Notes under the pieces: generated by a model
Database searches by the model: none
What the model saw: the letters and a program-made list of their open reading frames with translations, nothing else
Told to the model about the DNA's origin: nothing
Shown: positions 12,590-21,968 of the stretch, in pieces
How the letters are laid out: every line of letters begins with the position of its first letter
Numbering within the stretch: position 1 is the first letter of the stretch
Assembly (NCBI RefSeq): GCF_900156285.1
Contig: NZ_FTNC01000028.1
Span: forward strand, 1 to 33,047
Reading direction: 5' to 3'
DNA length: 33,047 nucleotides
Source: Halanaerobium kushneri
GTDB lineage: Bacteria > Bacillota > Halanaerobiia > Halanaerobiales > Halanaerobiaceae
Position numbers and translations under genes: made by a program

Positions 12590-13981
12590 CTAAATAAAAA
12601 TCTCCAGTCCAATCAGCGGCCAGTAGAATCTGGCAACTAAAATATAGATCACCCAGCCGATAACTTTAAGCAACAGGCCCCATTTTAGAGCATCCTTGAT
12701 CTGATAATAGCCGGAGGAAAAAGCAATCGCATTTGGTGGAGTTCCCATCGGCAGCAAAAAGGCAAGCCCTCCAGATAAAGCAACAGATAAAGTTAAAAGT
12801 ATTGGGTTTAGACTGTAGGCTTCAGCTGCACTGTAAGCTACTGGCAGAATAACCGCCACAGAAGCTACATTACTGACTCCTTCAGTTAGAATGGAGGTGA
12901 AGACTGCAAGAAGAACTATAAATAGAAATGGTGCTAGCTCCAGCTGCGAAAAAAATCTAGCTGCCATCCAGTCAGTTACTCCGGTTTCTACTAAAGAAGA
13001 GGCGACCACAACTGCACCTCCATACATTAAAATTACTCCCCAGTTGACATAAGATTCTACTTTCTGCCAGTCCACAACATTGAAAGCAACAACTAAGACC
13101 CCCCCCAGTAGAGATGTGACAGCGATATTGATCAGATTTGATAAAAATAACCAGCTAAAAACTACTGCAGCTAATATTAGAATCAGTTTTTTTTCGGCTT
13201 TAGAGAAATTTCCCCTGGCCTCTGATTTGGACTTCAATTTTTCTAAGGAGCGAGAGGTATCATCAATATCAATCTCAGCAAATTTAGCAATAATCACTGC
13301 AAAAATAATTAAGAGCAAAAAAGGCAGAGGCCAGCTGTATTTAATCCATTCAAAAAAACCAATAGAGATCCCATAGTGCTTTTCTAATAATCCAACCGCC
13401 AACAAATTACGAGCACCACCAAGATAGGTTGTGATCCCACCAATTACTGTTCCCCAGGCCATTGTTAAAAATAGCAGCTTTCCATAATTGCTCTCAAGCC
13501 TTTTTAAGTCCAAACTGACTGCAATCTCTAAGACTATCGGAAACAACAGAGCAGCAACGGCATGTTCGGGCATGATTAAGGATAAAAAAGCAGCTGTAAA
13601 TAAAATTCCATATAATAATTTAAGTGGACTTTTGCCGCTGAAAGATATTATTTTAAAAGCTAATCTTGATCCTAAACCTGTCTGATATAAACCGGAGGCA
13701 AGGATTAGTGCTCCCAGAATAAAAAAGATTGCCTTGGAACCAAAAAGAGAAAAAGTATATTCAATGCTCATTACATTTAAAAGTGGTAATAAGGCAATTC
13801 CAAGCAGTGAAGTTACTGATAATGGAAGCACATGTGATACCCAGAGAGTTAAAACCAGAACAAAAACTGCCAGAGCCCTTTGTCCAGCTGGATTTAACCC
13901 TGCCATAGTTGGCATTACTAAAAGTATTAGAAAAAAAATAACACCTGTGTATTTAATTATTTCTTTAAAATATTTAAACAT
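12590..13981 (-). CDS. SLC13/DASS-family anion transporter (sulfate or dicarboxylate symporter)
   Basis: A polytopic membrane protein of 463 residues with about eleven hydrophobic segments. It shows the divalent anion:sodium symporter signatures: early LWVSHVLPLSVTSLLGIALLP, a central GGITTYLGGARNL hairpin and a late GVSNVASVAVILPVAY plus LLPMGTPPNAIAF hairpin. Family members carry sulfate, succinate or citrate with sodium. Position 124 bp beyond the sulfate-activation genes makes sulfate the likeliest substrate, but the family alone does not decide. I chose the ATG at 13981, nine bases after AGGAA, because the ATG at 13990 touches the ribosome binding site. Confidence 0.85.
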   Translation of the reverse strand: MFKYFKEIIKYTGVIFFLILLVMPTMAGLNPAGQRALAVFVLVLTLWVSHVLPLSVTSLLGIALLPLLNVMSIEYTFSLFGSKAIFFILGALILASGLYQTGLGSRLAFKIISFSGKSPLKLLYGILFTAAFLSLIMPEHAVAALLFPIVLEIAVSLDLKRLESNYGKLLFLTMAWGTVIGGITTYLGGARNLLAVGLLEKHYGISIGFFEWIKYSWPLPFLLLIIFAVIIAKFAEIDIDDTSRSLEKLKSKSEARGNFSKAEKKLILILAAVVFSWLFLSNLINIAVTSLLGGVLVVAFNVVDWQKVESYVNWGVILMYGGAVVVASSLVETGVTDWMAARFFSQLELAPFLFIVLLAVFTSILTEGVSNVASVAVILPVAYSAAEAYSLNPILLTLSVALSGGLAFLLPMGTPPNAIAFSSGYYQIKDALKWGLLLKVIGWVIYILVARFYWPLIGLEIFI

Positions 13982-14017
13982 CAAAATCATTTCCTTTCAC
14001 CAAAACTGGTTACTTAA

Positions 14018-14053
14018 CAAAAAACCTCTCCCTTTATTCGCTCTCAGGAGAGG
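14018..14053 (-). terminator. Rho-independent terminator after cysC
   Basis: On the minus strand CCTCTCC (14047-14053) pairs perfectly with GGAGAGG (14025-14031), followed by six T residues. It lies about 50 bp after the cysC stop and closes the long polysaccharide-sulfation transcript, separating it from the transporter gene that starts 37 bp further on. Confidence 0.8.
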
Positions 14054-14104
14054 ATGTTAAAATCTTTTTACCAGTTAATGATAAACTATATCTGTATATT
14101 TTAA

Positions 14105-14686
14105 CTATTTTAAAATAAGATCCAGCACCATTTTAACTGATTTTTCAAGACTTAAGATTTCAGTATCAACTATCAGTTCAGGGGCTTCTGGGTCTTCGTA
14201 AGGAGCTGAAATACCAGTGAAATTTTCAATCTCACCGTTTTTAGCCTTTTCGTAAAGCCCTTTAGGATCCCGCTCAGCACAGGTCTCTACACTAGCTTTA
14301 ACATAAATTTCTTTAAAGTTATCTGCTCCTGCAGCCTGGCGGGCAGCTTCTCTGCCAGCTTTATAGGGAGAAATAAAGGAAGCCAGGGTAATCAATCCGG
14401 CATCGGCAAAAAGAGCAGCTACCTGACCGATGCGGCGGATATTCTCTTTTCTTTCCTCAGCAGTAAAGCCGAGATCTTTATTTAAACCAAAGCGCAGGTT
14501 ATCACCATCAAGGCGGTAAGAGGCTTTACCGCGTCGGTAAAGTTCTTTTTCCACCTCAACGGCAATAGTAGATTTACCGGAGCCCGAAAGTCCGGTAAAC
14601 CATAAGACTATGCCCTGCTGTCCTAAAAGTTCCTCCCGAGCAGCCTTATCAATTTTACCTGAATGCCACTTTATATTATCTACCAT
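14105..14686 (-). CDS. cysC: Adenylylsulfate (APS) kinase
   Basis: CysC phosphorylates APS to PAPS, the universal sulfate donor. The 193-residue protein has the Walker A motif GLSGSGKST at about 33-41 and the [12 protein letters not shown] substrate loop. The [19 protein letters not shown] helix, [14 protein letters not shown] with the catalytic serine, and the [12 protein letters not shown] and [14 protein letters not shown] motifs follow. Every hallmark is present and length is standard. It overlaps the cysN end by 7 bp and is therefore translationally coupled. It supplies the intact kinase activity that the degenerate tail of the neighbouring CysN lacks. Confidence 0.95.
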   Translation of the reverse strand: MVDNIKWHSGKIDKAAREELLGQQGIVLWFTGLSGSGKSTIAVEVEKELYRRGKASYRLDGDNLRFGLNKDLGFTAEERKENIRRIGQVAALFADAGLITLASFISPYKAGREAARQAAGADNFKEIYVKASVETCAERDPKGLYEKAKNGEIENFTGISAPYEDPEAPELIVDTEILSLEKSVKMVLDLILK

Positions 14687-16488
14687 GGTCTAAAAATAAT
14701 CCCCCTGTCCTGAAGTAAGCCCTTAATCTGGCCTGAAACTTCTTTCTCAGAGGTGAACTCAGGAATATGGAGATCAAATTCCAGATCAGTTGTTACCCGA
14801 TCACCCAGCCAGACAGTCTCTATCTGCTGTGGATTAACTGTAGTTTTAATCAGTTCTAAGTCAGACTGACTCAGTTCAACTGCTGTGACAACTAAAATCG
14901 CCCCTGCATCAAGCATTAAGTGGGAAACCTCTGCCAGACGGCGCAGGTGCTCTTCCTTATGTCCATTATCACCGTTTTTAATATCAGCATCAACACCGTA
15001 GAGCAGGTTACCGATACCGAGGAAATAAACTACCTTACCATCATTAAATAATCTCTTTTCTAAGGCTTTAGCTGTTGGTTTTTTACCAACATCCTCTTCT
15101 CCTGTAATTAAAATCAGAGTTGATTTCTGATTATATTTTTCGGCCCGATCTTCGCGGCTGATTAAAGACTGCTCCCAGTTGTAATTACGGCGCATAACCT
15201 TTTCTCGAACCCAGCTCTGTTCATCTTCCATAGCCTCAGAGATGATTCCACCACCGGCAATCTCAAAGTCATCAACAATCACAAAGCGGCTGGTCTCCTC
15301 AATCTCTCCTGCCAGGTCAAAGGCCATCGCCTTATCAAGTTTAAAGACCACCTCTGCTACATCATGGCGTTCAATTTTTTCTTTGCTTTCATCCTGATCT
15401 AAGTTAGAAGCATCAATCACCCGATTAATCTTTTCCAGCCGAGCTTTAACCTTAGCGGTTCCTACCTTAAGATAATATACCTTATCCTTAACTAGATCCT
15501 GACGGGCCAACCAGAATAAATTGGCCTTAATTCTTGCTGAAACCTTGGGCTCAGCCTCATCGGCTCTGGAGGCAAGTTCACCCCGGGTAATATAGATCTG
15601 TTCATCCAGAGTAAAGCCGGTTGCTTTTCCGACCTTAACCTTATGCTGTTGGTCTTCTTTAAAACCTTCAATTGTTTTAACAGTACTCTTTTTACCGGAA
15701 GGATAGAAAACAACCTCATCTCCGATATTTAATTCTCCAGCACCAACTGTACCGGCAACTATGCGGCGGTCATCTCCACCTTTGGTAAATTTATAGACAT
15801 CCTGAACCGGCATTCTAAAGGGTTTATTGTGGGGCAGAGCTTCATTTTCAAAGCTGTCCAGCTGCTCCAGCACAGTTTTGCCGTGATACCAGTCCATATT
15901 TTCTGAACTGTCGGCTACATTATCACCGAGCATCCCGCTGACCGGAATAAAGGTCTCTGCTTCCATTCCCAATTCCGCTAAAAATTCAGTGTATTCAGCT
16001 ACTATCTCATTATATGTATCCTCGTCATAGTCCACTAAATCCATCTTATTGACCACAACTGCAATCTGTTTGATACCGAGCATTGAAAGCATATAGCCGT
16101 GGCGGCGGGAGTTTTCTTTAACTCCTTCTGATGCATCGATTACTAAAAGTGCAGCTTCTGCTCTGGCAGCACCGGTTACCATATTCTTCAAAAACTCAAT
16201 ATGTCCCGGAGCATCTAGGATAATATACTGTCTAAAATCTGTCTGGAAAAAGACCCGGGCTGAATCAATTGTAATTCCCTGTGCCTGCTCATCTTTTAGA
16301 GCATCAAGTAAAAAAGCATATTCAAAGGGTTTGGAGTTCTTGCGGCAGGTTTCTTTAACCTGTTCTAATTTACCCTCAGGTAAAGAATCAGTATCTGCCA
16401 GCATTCTGCCGATAATTGTACTTTTCCCGTGATCAACATGACCTGCAATAACTAAATTTAAATCTTTATCTCCAGTTTTATTATTCAT
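14680..16488 (-). CDS. cysN: Sulfate adenylyltransferase GTPase subunit with degenerate APS-kinase tail
   Basis: CysN is an EF-Tu-like GTPase that drives ATP sulfurylase (CysD) to make APS. G1 is [10 protein letters not shown]3 DAPGH and G4 NKMD, followed by the two beta-barrel domains. Ordinary CysN has about 475 residues. This protein has 602, and the extra C-terminus from about residue 456 (STLILITG onward) aligns in order with APS kinase, as in CysNC fusions. But the Walker A reads GEEDVGKKP instead of GxxGxGKST, and the substrate and catalytic-serine motifs are gone. I chose the second of two adjacent ATGs (16488), five bases after AGGAGG. Ordered cysD-cysN-cysC. Confidence 0.92.
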   Translation of the reverse strand: MNNKTGDKDLNLVIAGHVDHGKSTIIGRMLADTDSLPEGKLEQVKETCRKNSKPFEYAFLLDALKDEQAQGITIDSARVFFQTDFRQYIILDAPGHIEFLKNMVTGAARAEAALLVIDASEGVKENSRRHGYMLSMLGIKQIAVVVNKMDLVDYDEDTYNEIVAEYTEFLAELGMEAETFIPVSGMLGDNVADSSENMDWYHGKTVLEQLDSFENEALPHNKPFRMPVQDVYKFTKGGDDRRIVAGTVGAGELNIGDEVVFYPSGKKSTVKTIEGFKEDQQHKVKVGKATGFTLDEQIYITRGELASRADEAEPKVSARIKANLFWLARQDLVKDKVYYLKVGTAKVKARLEKINRVIDASNLDQDESKEKIERHDVAEVVFKLDKAMAFDLAGEIEETSRFVIVDDFEIAGGGIISEAMEDEQSWVREKVMRRNYNWEQSLISREDRAEKYNQKSTLILITGEEDVGKKPTAKALEKRLFNDGKVVYFLGIGNLLYGVDADIKNGDNGHKEEHLRRLAEVSHLMLDAGAILVVTAVELSQSDLELIKTTVNPQQIETVWLGDRVTTDLEFDLHIPEFTSEKEVSGQIKGLLQDRGIIFRPW

Positions 16489-16497
16489 CATTACCTC

Positions 16498-17379
16498 CTA
16501 CATATACCCGTCTTTGCGCAGTTCTTCTAAACCGCCACCATCTTCTTTATCCTGAGCCCTGCCGTCACGCTCAGCGATATTAGAAAATTTACCTGTTTTC
16601 AGCTCTTCTACTACCTCATCAACTGTAGAAGCTGTAGAATCAACTGTTTCCGTACAGGGACCACAGCCTAAAGAGCGGTAGCGTTTACCTTCTCCCTGAT
16701 CAAAATAGAGTGAGACCATCGGTATCTTTTCGCGCTGAATATATTCCCAGACATCTAATTCAGTCCAGTCAAGAAGTGGATGAATCCTCACATGAGTCCC
16801 TGGTGCAAAATCAGTCTTATACTGATCCCAAAATTCAGGTGGCTGATCACCTATATCCCAGTCATTGTTCCTGTCCCGGGGAGAGAAATATCTCTCTTTG
16901 GAGCGGGAACCTTCCTCATCTGCTCGAGCACCAACTATTACTCCGGTGTAGGGTTCTCGGTTATCATCAAGTTCATACTCGTCCTTATTATGATTATATC
17001 TGTAGCGTCTCCAGTTACCGTTTAAGGTGTTTTTCAGTGCATCTGTCTTTAAGCGGCCACAGCATTCTAAATGTGTTGCCTGACCATTTGGAAAGGTATT
17101 TCCTGCTTTAAGTGTTTCTTCGTCTTGACCGTAAATCATATCTAGATTCCACTTTTTAGCAAGTTTATCCCGGTGTTCAATCATTTCGGGAATCATGTAG
17201 CTGGTGTCAATATGTACTAATGGTATTGGCACATGACCAAAAAATGCCTTCCTGGCCAACCATAACATAACTGTTGAGTCCTTACCTACTGACCATAACA
17301 TACAGATATTATTAAATTCACTGTAGGCTTCTCGTAGAATATGAATACTTCTGCTTTCTAATTTGTCTAAATGATCCAA
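16498..17379 (-). CDS. cysD: Sulfate adenylyltransferase catalytic subunit
   Basis: CysD, with CysN, adenylates sulfate to APS. The PP-loop SVGKDST lies near residue 32, the [11 protein letters not shown] and [17 protein letters not shown] segments follow, and the C-terminal part has the family's LGCGPCT Cys pair and [11 protein letters not shown]-like end ([13 protein letters not shown]). Length (293 residues) is standard. I chose the TTG at 17379, six bases after AGGAGGG; a TTG six codons earlier lies before the ribosome binding site. The gene starts 20 bp after manC and ends 9 bp before cysN, so the three sulfate genes form one unit at the end of the polysaccharide cluster. Confidence 0.93.
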   Translation of the reverse strand: MDHLDKLESRSIHILREAYSEFNNICMLWSVGKDSTVMLWLARKAFFGHVPIPLVHIDTSYMIPEMIEHRDKLAKKWNLDMIYGQDEETLKAGNTFPNGQATHLECCGRLKTDALKNTLNGNWRRYRYNHNKDEYELDDNREPYTGVIVGARADEEGSRSKERYFSPRDRNNDWDIGDQPPEFWDQYKTDFAPGTHVRIHPLLDWTELDVWEYIQREKIPMVSLYFDQGEGKRYRSLGCGPCTETVDSTASTVDEVVEELKTGKFSNIAERDGRAQDKEDGGGLEELRKDGYM

Positions 17380-17398
17380 ATTTGACCCTCCTAACAAT

Positions 17399-18475
17399 TT
17401 ATAAGCAATCTTTTAAACCATCATTTGCTAAAATATTTCTAATCTCTTTTACTTCTTGTGCTCTTTTCTTATCACAGATTAATATAGCATCCTCTGTATC
17501 CACTATAACTACACCATCAAGGCCAATGGTAGTTACTACCTTATTAGGACTGTGAATAATAGAATTAGTGGTATCTATACCATAGTGTTTACCCACTACT
17601 ACATTACCATTATCATCTACCTTTTTCACTCTCTCCAGTGCCGGCCAGCTCCCTAAATCATCCCAGCCAAAAGACCCAGGAATAACAAATATATTTTCTG
17701 CTTTTTCCATGATTCCATAATCTATAGATACGCTTTCCATCTGCTCAAATTCGTTTTCTATAACTTTCTTTTCTGAATCTGTTCCTAAAGCGTTTTTTAT
17801 CTTTAATAAAGACTCATAAATCTCAGGCAGATGTTTTTCTATATTATATAAGATGCTGTCCAGCTGCCAGATAAACATGCCACTGTTCCAAAGATAATTA
17901 CCATCCTCTAAAAATTCTTTAGCTGTATCGAGATCAGGCTTTTCAGTAAAGTTTTGAACTTCAAATACCTGATCTTCATCTATTGTATGTAAGTGATTAC
18001 CATAATGAATATATCCATAACCTGTTTCGGGATGGTTTGGTTTTATACCTAGAGTAACAAGATTTTTACCAGTTGAAGCTGTCATTACTGCTTTAGATAA
18101 AATATCAATAAATTTATTTTTATCTTTGATTAAATGATCTGCAGGTAAAACAATCATTGTAGAACCGGGATATTTATTTTCTATAACTACTGAAGAAAGG
18201 CCTATACAAGCAGCAGTATTTCTCTTCATTGGTTCTACTATTATATTTTCTGAAGGTATTCCATCAATCTGTTTTTTAATAGCTTCCTGATAAGCTTCAT
18301 TAGTAGCTATAAAGACCTGTTCTATCGGTACAAGTTCTTTTATTCTTTCTACAGTTTCCTGCAGCATTGTTTTTTGATCATCATTTAATTTTAAAAATTG
18401 TTTAGGATTATCTTTTCGGCTTAAAGGCCAGAATCTAGTTCCCTCTCCTCCAGCCATTATTAGTGCTGTTATCAT
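17399..18475 (-). CDS. manC: Mannose-1-phosphate guanylyltransferase
   Basis: Makes GDP-mannose from mannose-1-phosphate and GTP, feeding Gmd and Fcl elsewhere in the cluster. The 358-residue protein has the signature [20 protein letters not shown], the FTEKP sugar-binding strand, the WNSGMFIW motif and [12 protein letters not shown]. It lacks the C-terminal phosphomannose isomerase domain of bifunctional AlgA-type enzymes, so it is the short form. GGAGTG precedes the ATG. A decayed paralogue lies at 27726-28619. It is cotranscribed with cysD (20 bp gap) and the epimerase upstream. Confidence 0.93.
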   Translation of the reverse strand: MITALIMAGGEGTRFWPLSRKDNPKQFLKLNDDQKTMLQETVERIKELVPIEQVFIATNEAYQEAIKKQIDGIPSENIIVEPMKRNTAACIGLSSVVIENKYPGSTMIVLPADHLIKDKNKFIDILSKAVMTASTGKNLVTLGIKPNHPETGYGYIHYGNHLHTIDEDQVFEVQNFTEKPDLDTAKEFLEDGNYLWNSGMFIWQLDSILYNIEKHLPEIYESLLKIKNALGTDSEKKVIENEFEQMESVSIDYGIMEKAENIFVIPGSFGWDDLGSWPALERVKKVDDNGNVVVGKHYGIDTTNSIIHSPNKVVTTIGLDGVVIVDTEDAILICDKKRAQEVKEIRNILANDGLKDCL

Positions 18476-18516
18476 TTAAAATCACTCCAGATGGAAAAGT
18501 ATAAACTAAAATTTAT

Positions 18517-19461
18517 TTACTGATATAAATTTTTTAAAAATTCTACCTCACGCTCAAGTCCTTCTTCAAACTTAACCTCAGGCTCATATTCAAGCATTTC
18601 TTTAGCTTTAGATGTATCAGCAGAAGTATGTTTTACATCACCTTTAACAACCTTCTGGTATTCTCTATTTGCTTTCTTACCTATGATCTCTTCCATTAAA
18701 TCTATAGCTTCATTTAGAACTACTCTTTTACCATCTCCACCAATATTAAAAATTTCTCCAGAAAAGTCACTTTCTGCTGCTAGAATATTAGCTTTAACAA
18801 TATCCTGAACATGGGTAAAGTTTCTTGACTGTTTACCATCTCCGAAGATAGTTAGCTTTTTATCCTGCAAGATAGCTTTAATAAAAATATGAAAAGCCAT
18901 ATCCGGTCTCTGTCTTTCTCCAAAGACAGTAAAATATCTTAAGGAGACTGTTGGTACATTGAAGTTTTTATAATATAAATAACATAAGTTTTCTCCAGCA
19001 AGTTTAGAAACTCCATAAGGAGAAACTGGCTGTAATCTGTTTGTTTCCTTCATCGGCAACTGATCTGTATCACCATAGACTGATGATGAAGAAGCATAAA
19101 CAAACTTTTTAATATCACTTTCTTTAGAGGCTTCCAATAGTCTTTGAGTACCCATTATATTGTTGTGGGTATAAATTTCAAAGTCTTCTCCCCAACTTGA
19201 ACGAACTCCGGCCTGTGCTGCTTGATGAAATATGTAGTCTACATCTTTTAGCAATTCTTTTAAATCAAGATCATTTAAGTTTTCTTCTATTAAAGTAAAG
19301 TTCTCATGCTCTATAAAAGAGCTCATATTATTTTCTTTTAATGAGCGGGCATAATAATTTATAAAACAATCTACTCCTATTACCTGATGACCTTTTTTAA
19401 GTAATTTTTCTGTTAATGTTGAACCTATAAATCCTGCTGTACCTGTTACTAATGATTTCAT
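18517..19461 (-). CDS. NAD-dependent nucleotide-sugar epimerase
   Basis: An extended short-chain dehydrogenase of 314 residues with TGTAGFIGS at the N-terminus, the SSSSVYG serine strand and catalytic YGVSK. The segment SLRYFTVFGERQRPDMAF is typical of UDP-glucuronate 4-epimerase and related UDP-sugar epimerases of capsule loci. Exact substrate is not decided. GGGGGAT precedes the ATG. It is the second epimerase in the locus; its sequence clearly differs from the one at 9473-10390, so they probably act on different sugars. Confidence 0.85.
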   Translation of the reverse strand: MKSLVTGTAGFIGSTLTEKLLKKGHQVIGVDCFINYYARSLKENNMSSFIEHENFTLIEENLNDLDLKELLKDVDYIFHQAAQAGVRSSWGEDFEIYTHNNIMGTQRLLEASKESDIKKFVYASSSSVYGDTDQLPMKETNRLQPVSPYGVSKLAGENLCYLYYKNFNVPTVSLRYFTVFGERQRPDMAFHIFIKAILQDKKLTIFGDGKQSRNFTHVQDIVKANILAAESDFSGEIFNIGGDGKRVVLNEAIDLMEEIIGKKANREYQKVVKGDVKHTSADTSKAKEMLEYEPEVKFEEGLEREVEFLKNLYQ

Positions 19462-19474
19462 AGTTATCCCCCAA

Positions 19475-20596
19475 CTATTCTAAATTCATCTCTTGTATAA
19501 TTTTTTGATTTACCCTATGTACATTATACTTTTCTTCAGCAATTTTTCTGCTTTTTTTACCCATTCTTACAATTTCATTTTTGTTTTCGATAAAGTACCT
19601 CATTTTATCTGCTAGGATTTTATGATTTTTAATTGGTATTAAAAAACCGTTTTGTCCTTCGTTTACTGTCTCACGACATCCAGGGTTATCAGTTGTTATT
19701 ATAGGCTTCCCCATTGACATAGCTTCTAAAATAGATCTAGGAGTACCTTCTCGATAATACGAAGGTAAAACATAAATACTATTTTTAGCTATAAATGGTT
19801 TTACATCTTCTACTCGACCAGGATAATTTATTATATTATCCTGGTCAGCTTTTTTTACATAATCTAAAGAAACTGCATCCGGTCCAGAACCAGGTGAACC
19901 TAAAATGTTGAATTCTACATCAGGGTATTCTTTTTTAATAATCCTTGCAGCTTCAATATAATGTTTTATCCCTTTACTTTTAAGTAATCTAGCCATTATT
20001 AGAAATGATATTTTCTCTTTCTGCGGATCAGTATTATAAAATTTTTCTGTATCAACTCCTGAACCATTAACTAAAACTGTTTTATCTTTACTAATTAAAT
20101 TTAAACTTACAAAAAGATCTAAATCATCAGGATTTTGAAAAAACACTTTATCATTATTACTTAATGAAATTTTATATAAAAAAACTGCTACTTTATTTAC
20201 TATTTTATTTTTTAAACCACCATCATTAAAAGCATAACCAAGACCTGGAATTAAAGAATACATACCTTTTAAATCTATTTGTTTACTAATTAAGGAAGAA
20301 AACACCACTGGTTTAATTGTATAAGAAAAAATATAATCTGGATCTATTTCTTTAATCTTATTAGATAAATTAATCAATGATTTTAAATCTTTAAATGGAT
20401 TGAGACCGCTTCTATTTAGATTATATTCTACAGTCTTCGCTTTCCAACTCTCTAAAATTTCTTTGTGATTATCGTTATATCCTGGAGCTAATGTATAAAC
20501 TTCATAACCTAAATCAATCCATTTTTTTATTAATTCTCCTCTAAAGTTAATTAGAGAAGTAGATATATTCGATATTATTACTAGTCTATTATTCAT
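19475..20596 (-). CDS. Family 4 glycosyltransferase
   Basis: A retaining GT-B glycosyltransferase of 373 residues. The C-terminal nucleotide-sugar site shows the conserved E-x7-E as EGTPRSILE within the block ending MGKPIITTDNPGCRETV, and the acceptor-side domain opens LVIISNISTSLINFRGELI. PDYIFSYTIKPVVFSSLISK and IPGLGYAF resemble capsule/O-antigen transferases of the CapM/PglA type that add galactose- or GalNAc-like residues to lipid-linked intermediates. Donor and linkage cannot be read. AAGGTGG precedes the ATG. Upstream of it is a 450-bp gap that holds an IS256-family remnant. Confidence 0.87.
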   Translation of the reverse strand: MNNRLVIISNISTSLINFRGELIKKWIDLGYEVYTLAPGYNDNHKEILESWKAKTVEYNLNRSGLNPFKDLKSLINLSNKIKEIDPDYIFSYTIKPVVFSSLISKQIDLKGMYSLIPGLGYAFNDGGLKNKIVNKVAVFLYKISLSNNDKVFFQNPDDLDLFVSLNLISKDKTVLVNGSGVDTEKFYNTDPQKEKISFLIMARLLKSKGIKHYIEAARIIKKEYPDVEFNILGSPGSGPDAVSLDYVKKADQDNIINYPGRVEDVKPFIAKNSIYVLPSYYREGTPRSILEAMSMGKPIITTDNPGCRETVNEGQNGFLIPIKNHKILADKMRYFIENKNEIVRMGKKSRKIAEEKYNVHRVNQKIIQEMNLE

Positions 20597-20797
20597 AAAT
20601 AACCCACCTTCAGTAATTGACCTAGCACCTCTAATTTTTGGACAAACTTTAATATGATTTATCAGAAATATATCTTGGCATTACTTTACCAATGAAAAGT
20701 TATCATCATGAGTAAATCTTTACTGATAATATCTAATAATTCTATAAAAAAATAAAATCTTCTCTATTGTAATCCATTTAATTGAATAATTTACAAT

Positions 20798-20996
20798 GAG
20801 TTGTATAAATATCCAGACAGTATTCAGAAATCAGTTTATACAACAAACTGGATTAAAAGAGCCAATAAAGAAGCAGAAGAAAAAAATACTCTATCTTAAG
20901 ATTTTAAACTACAATTCTAAGTGGTAAGAACGAAGATTAAAAGGATTTTCAGCTGCAAGAGATACACTAATTCAACTACTTGAAGAAAGATATTAA
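20798..20996 (+). pseudogene. Remnant of an IS256-family transposase (C-terminal end)
   Basis: On the plus strand the 20597-21048 gap contains decayed C-terminal transposase sequence. ELYKYPDSIQKSVYTTNWIK with RANKEAEEK matches the IS256/Mutator YPxxIRxxIYTTNxIERxNKE block, then a stop. A second segment LNYNSKW-stop-ERRLKGFSAARDTLIQ ending LLEERY matches the end of the family. The DDE catalytic core is gone. Just after it, TTTACACAAAATACTTGACG (21001-21020) and GTTATC look like the right terminal repeat of such elements. A possible degenerate left end is near 20624-20650 (TTTTTGGACAAAC). The rest of the gap holds nothing I can name. Confidence 0.75.
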
Positions 20997-21048
20997 TTTA
21001 TTTACACAAAATACTTGACGTTATCTTTAATTGGAAGACCAATAATTA

Positions 21049-21954
21049 TTATTTCTTTTCATTAAAAAAATATTTATATTTTAAAGCAAAAGGCCAGGAA
21101 AAAAAAGTAAAAACTAAGCGATTATATAAATTTAATTTTTCTTTCCATTCATCGTCATTTCTAAGAATAATTTTTTTCTTATTTCGCAAACGATTACCGG
21201 CAAGTTGATGACCTAATGGAATTTCTTTTTGTTTCTTAAGCATATTTATTTGCTCTGATAAATCAACATCTAAATATTTAGAAATTCTACTTAATGATTT
21301 ATCAGGATTTTCAACAAAATCTTCATATTTTACTCTGATATAATTATTGCTATATTTGTATTGAAAAATTTGAGGAGATAAATTAGCAAGTGACCAACTG
21401 ATAGCAGTTCTTAAAGATGGAAACTTTAATTTAGGATCTAAACCTTTTTCTATTTTTCTATTAGAACCTTTAATATTAGACCACATGCAACCTCTGCCAT
21501 CTCTAACTAAGTGAATTACTTTCACATTTAAATTTTTTGATAATATAAAGGGTCTAAAAAAAGAATCTCTAGCCGTTTTAGAAGAGTCTATAACATATTT
21601 TGTTTCAGTCGGAGTGTATTCAATAAAGCTTTTATAAAGATCATTTAATATTTCAGTATATTCATTTTTGTTATTAAAAATTATAGTATGTAAATATTCA
21701 TTTTTTCTTCTAAGTCTTTCAAGTTCCTGTAAATAATTAATATCATTTAAATTAGTTTCTTTAATTACTTTACTCCAATAATCACATTTTAATATTTTCT
21801 CTCCACAAGAACAATATGAATCATTATCCATTAAAGAATTAAATAAAAATTTTACCTCTCCAAGTCCGAATAATTTTTTGTTACTGCCTAAAATTCTTTC
21901 TAATAAAGTAGATCCACTTCTTCCATATCCAGCTATATAAACAATGGTTTTCAA
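21049..21954 (-). CDS. PAPS-dependent sulfotransferase
   Basis: Transfers the sulfuryl group from PAPS to a hydroxyl or amino group, here most likely on a sugar of the lipid-linked or exported polysaccharide. The 5'-phosphosulfate loop GYGRSGSTLLE is at residues 9-19 and the 3'-phosphate motif HLVRDGRGCMWS at about 148-159, with Arg151 and Ser159. The CSCGEKILKCDYW Cys segment (48-60) is common in the Sulfotransfer_1/3 families. No signal peptide is seen, so it acts in the cytoplasm. The start is TTG at 21954 after GTGGGTG. PAPS would come from CysD-CysN-CysC 4 kb downstream in the same direction. Confidence 0.9.
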   Translation of the reverse strand: MKTIVYIAGYGRSGSTLLERILGSNKKLFGLGEVKFLFNSLMDNDSYCSCGEKILKCDYWSKVIKETNLNDINYLQELERLRRKNEYLHTIIFNNKNEYTEILNDLYKSFIEYTPTETKYVIDSSKTARDSFFRPFILSKNLNVKVIHLVRDGRGCMWSNIKGSNRKIEKGLDPKLKFPSLRTAISWSLANLSPQIFQYKYSNNYIRVKYEDFVENPDKSLSRISKYLDVDLSEQINMLKKQKEIPLGHQLAGNRLRNKKKIILRNDDEWKEKLNLYNRLVFTFFSWPFALKYKYFFNEKK

Positions 21955-21968
21955 TTATTTAACACCCA

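Noticed and set aside
13080-14060. Several plus-strand frames opposite the transporter gene
   Set aside because: They mirror the SLC13 reading frame, which has clear membrane topology; none has a convincing ribosome binding site.
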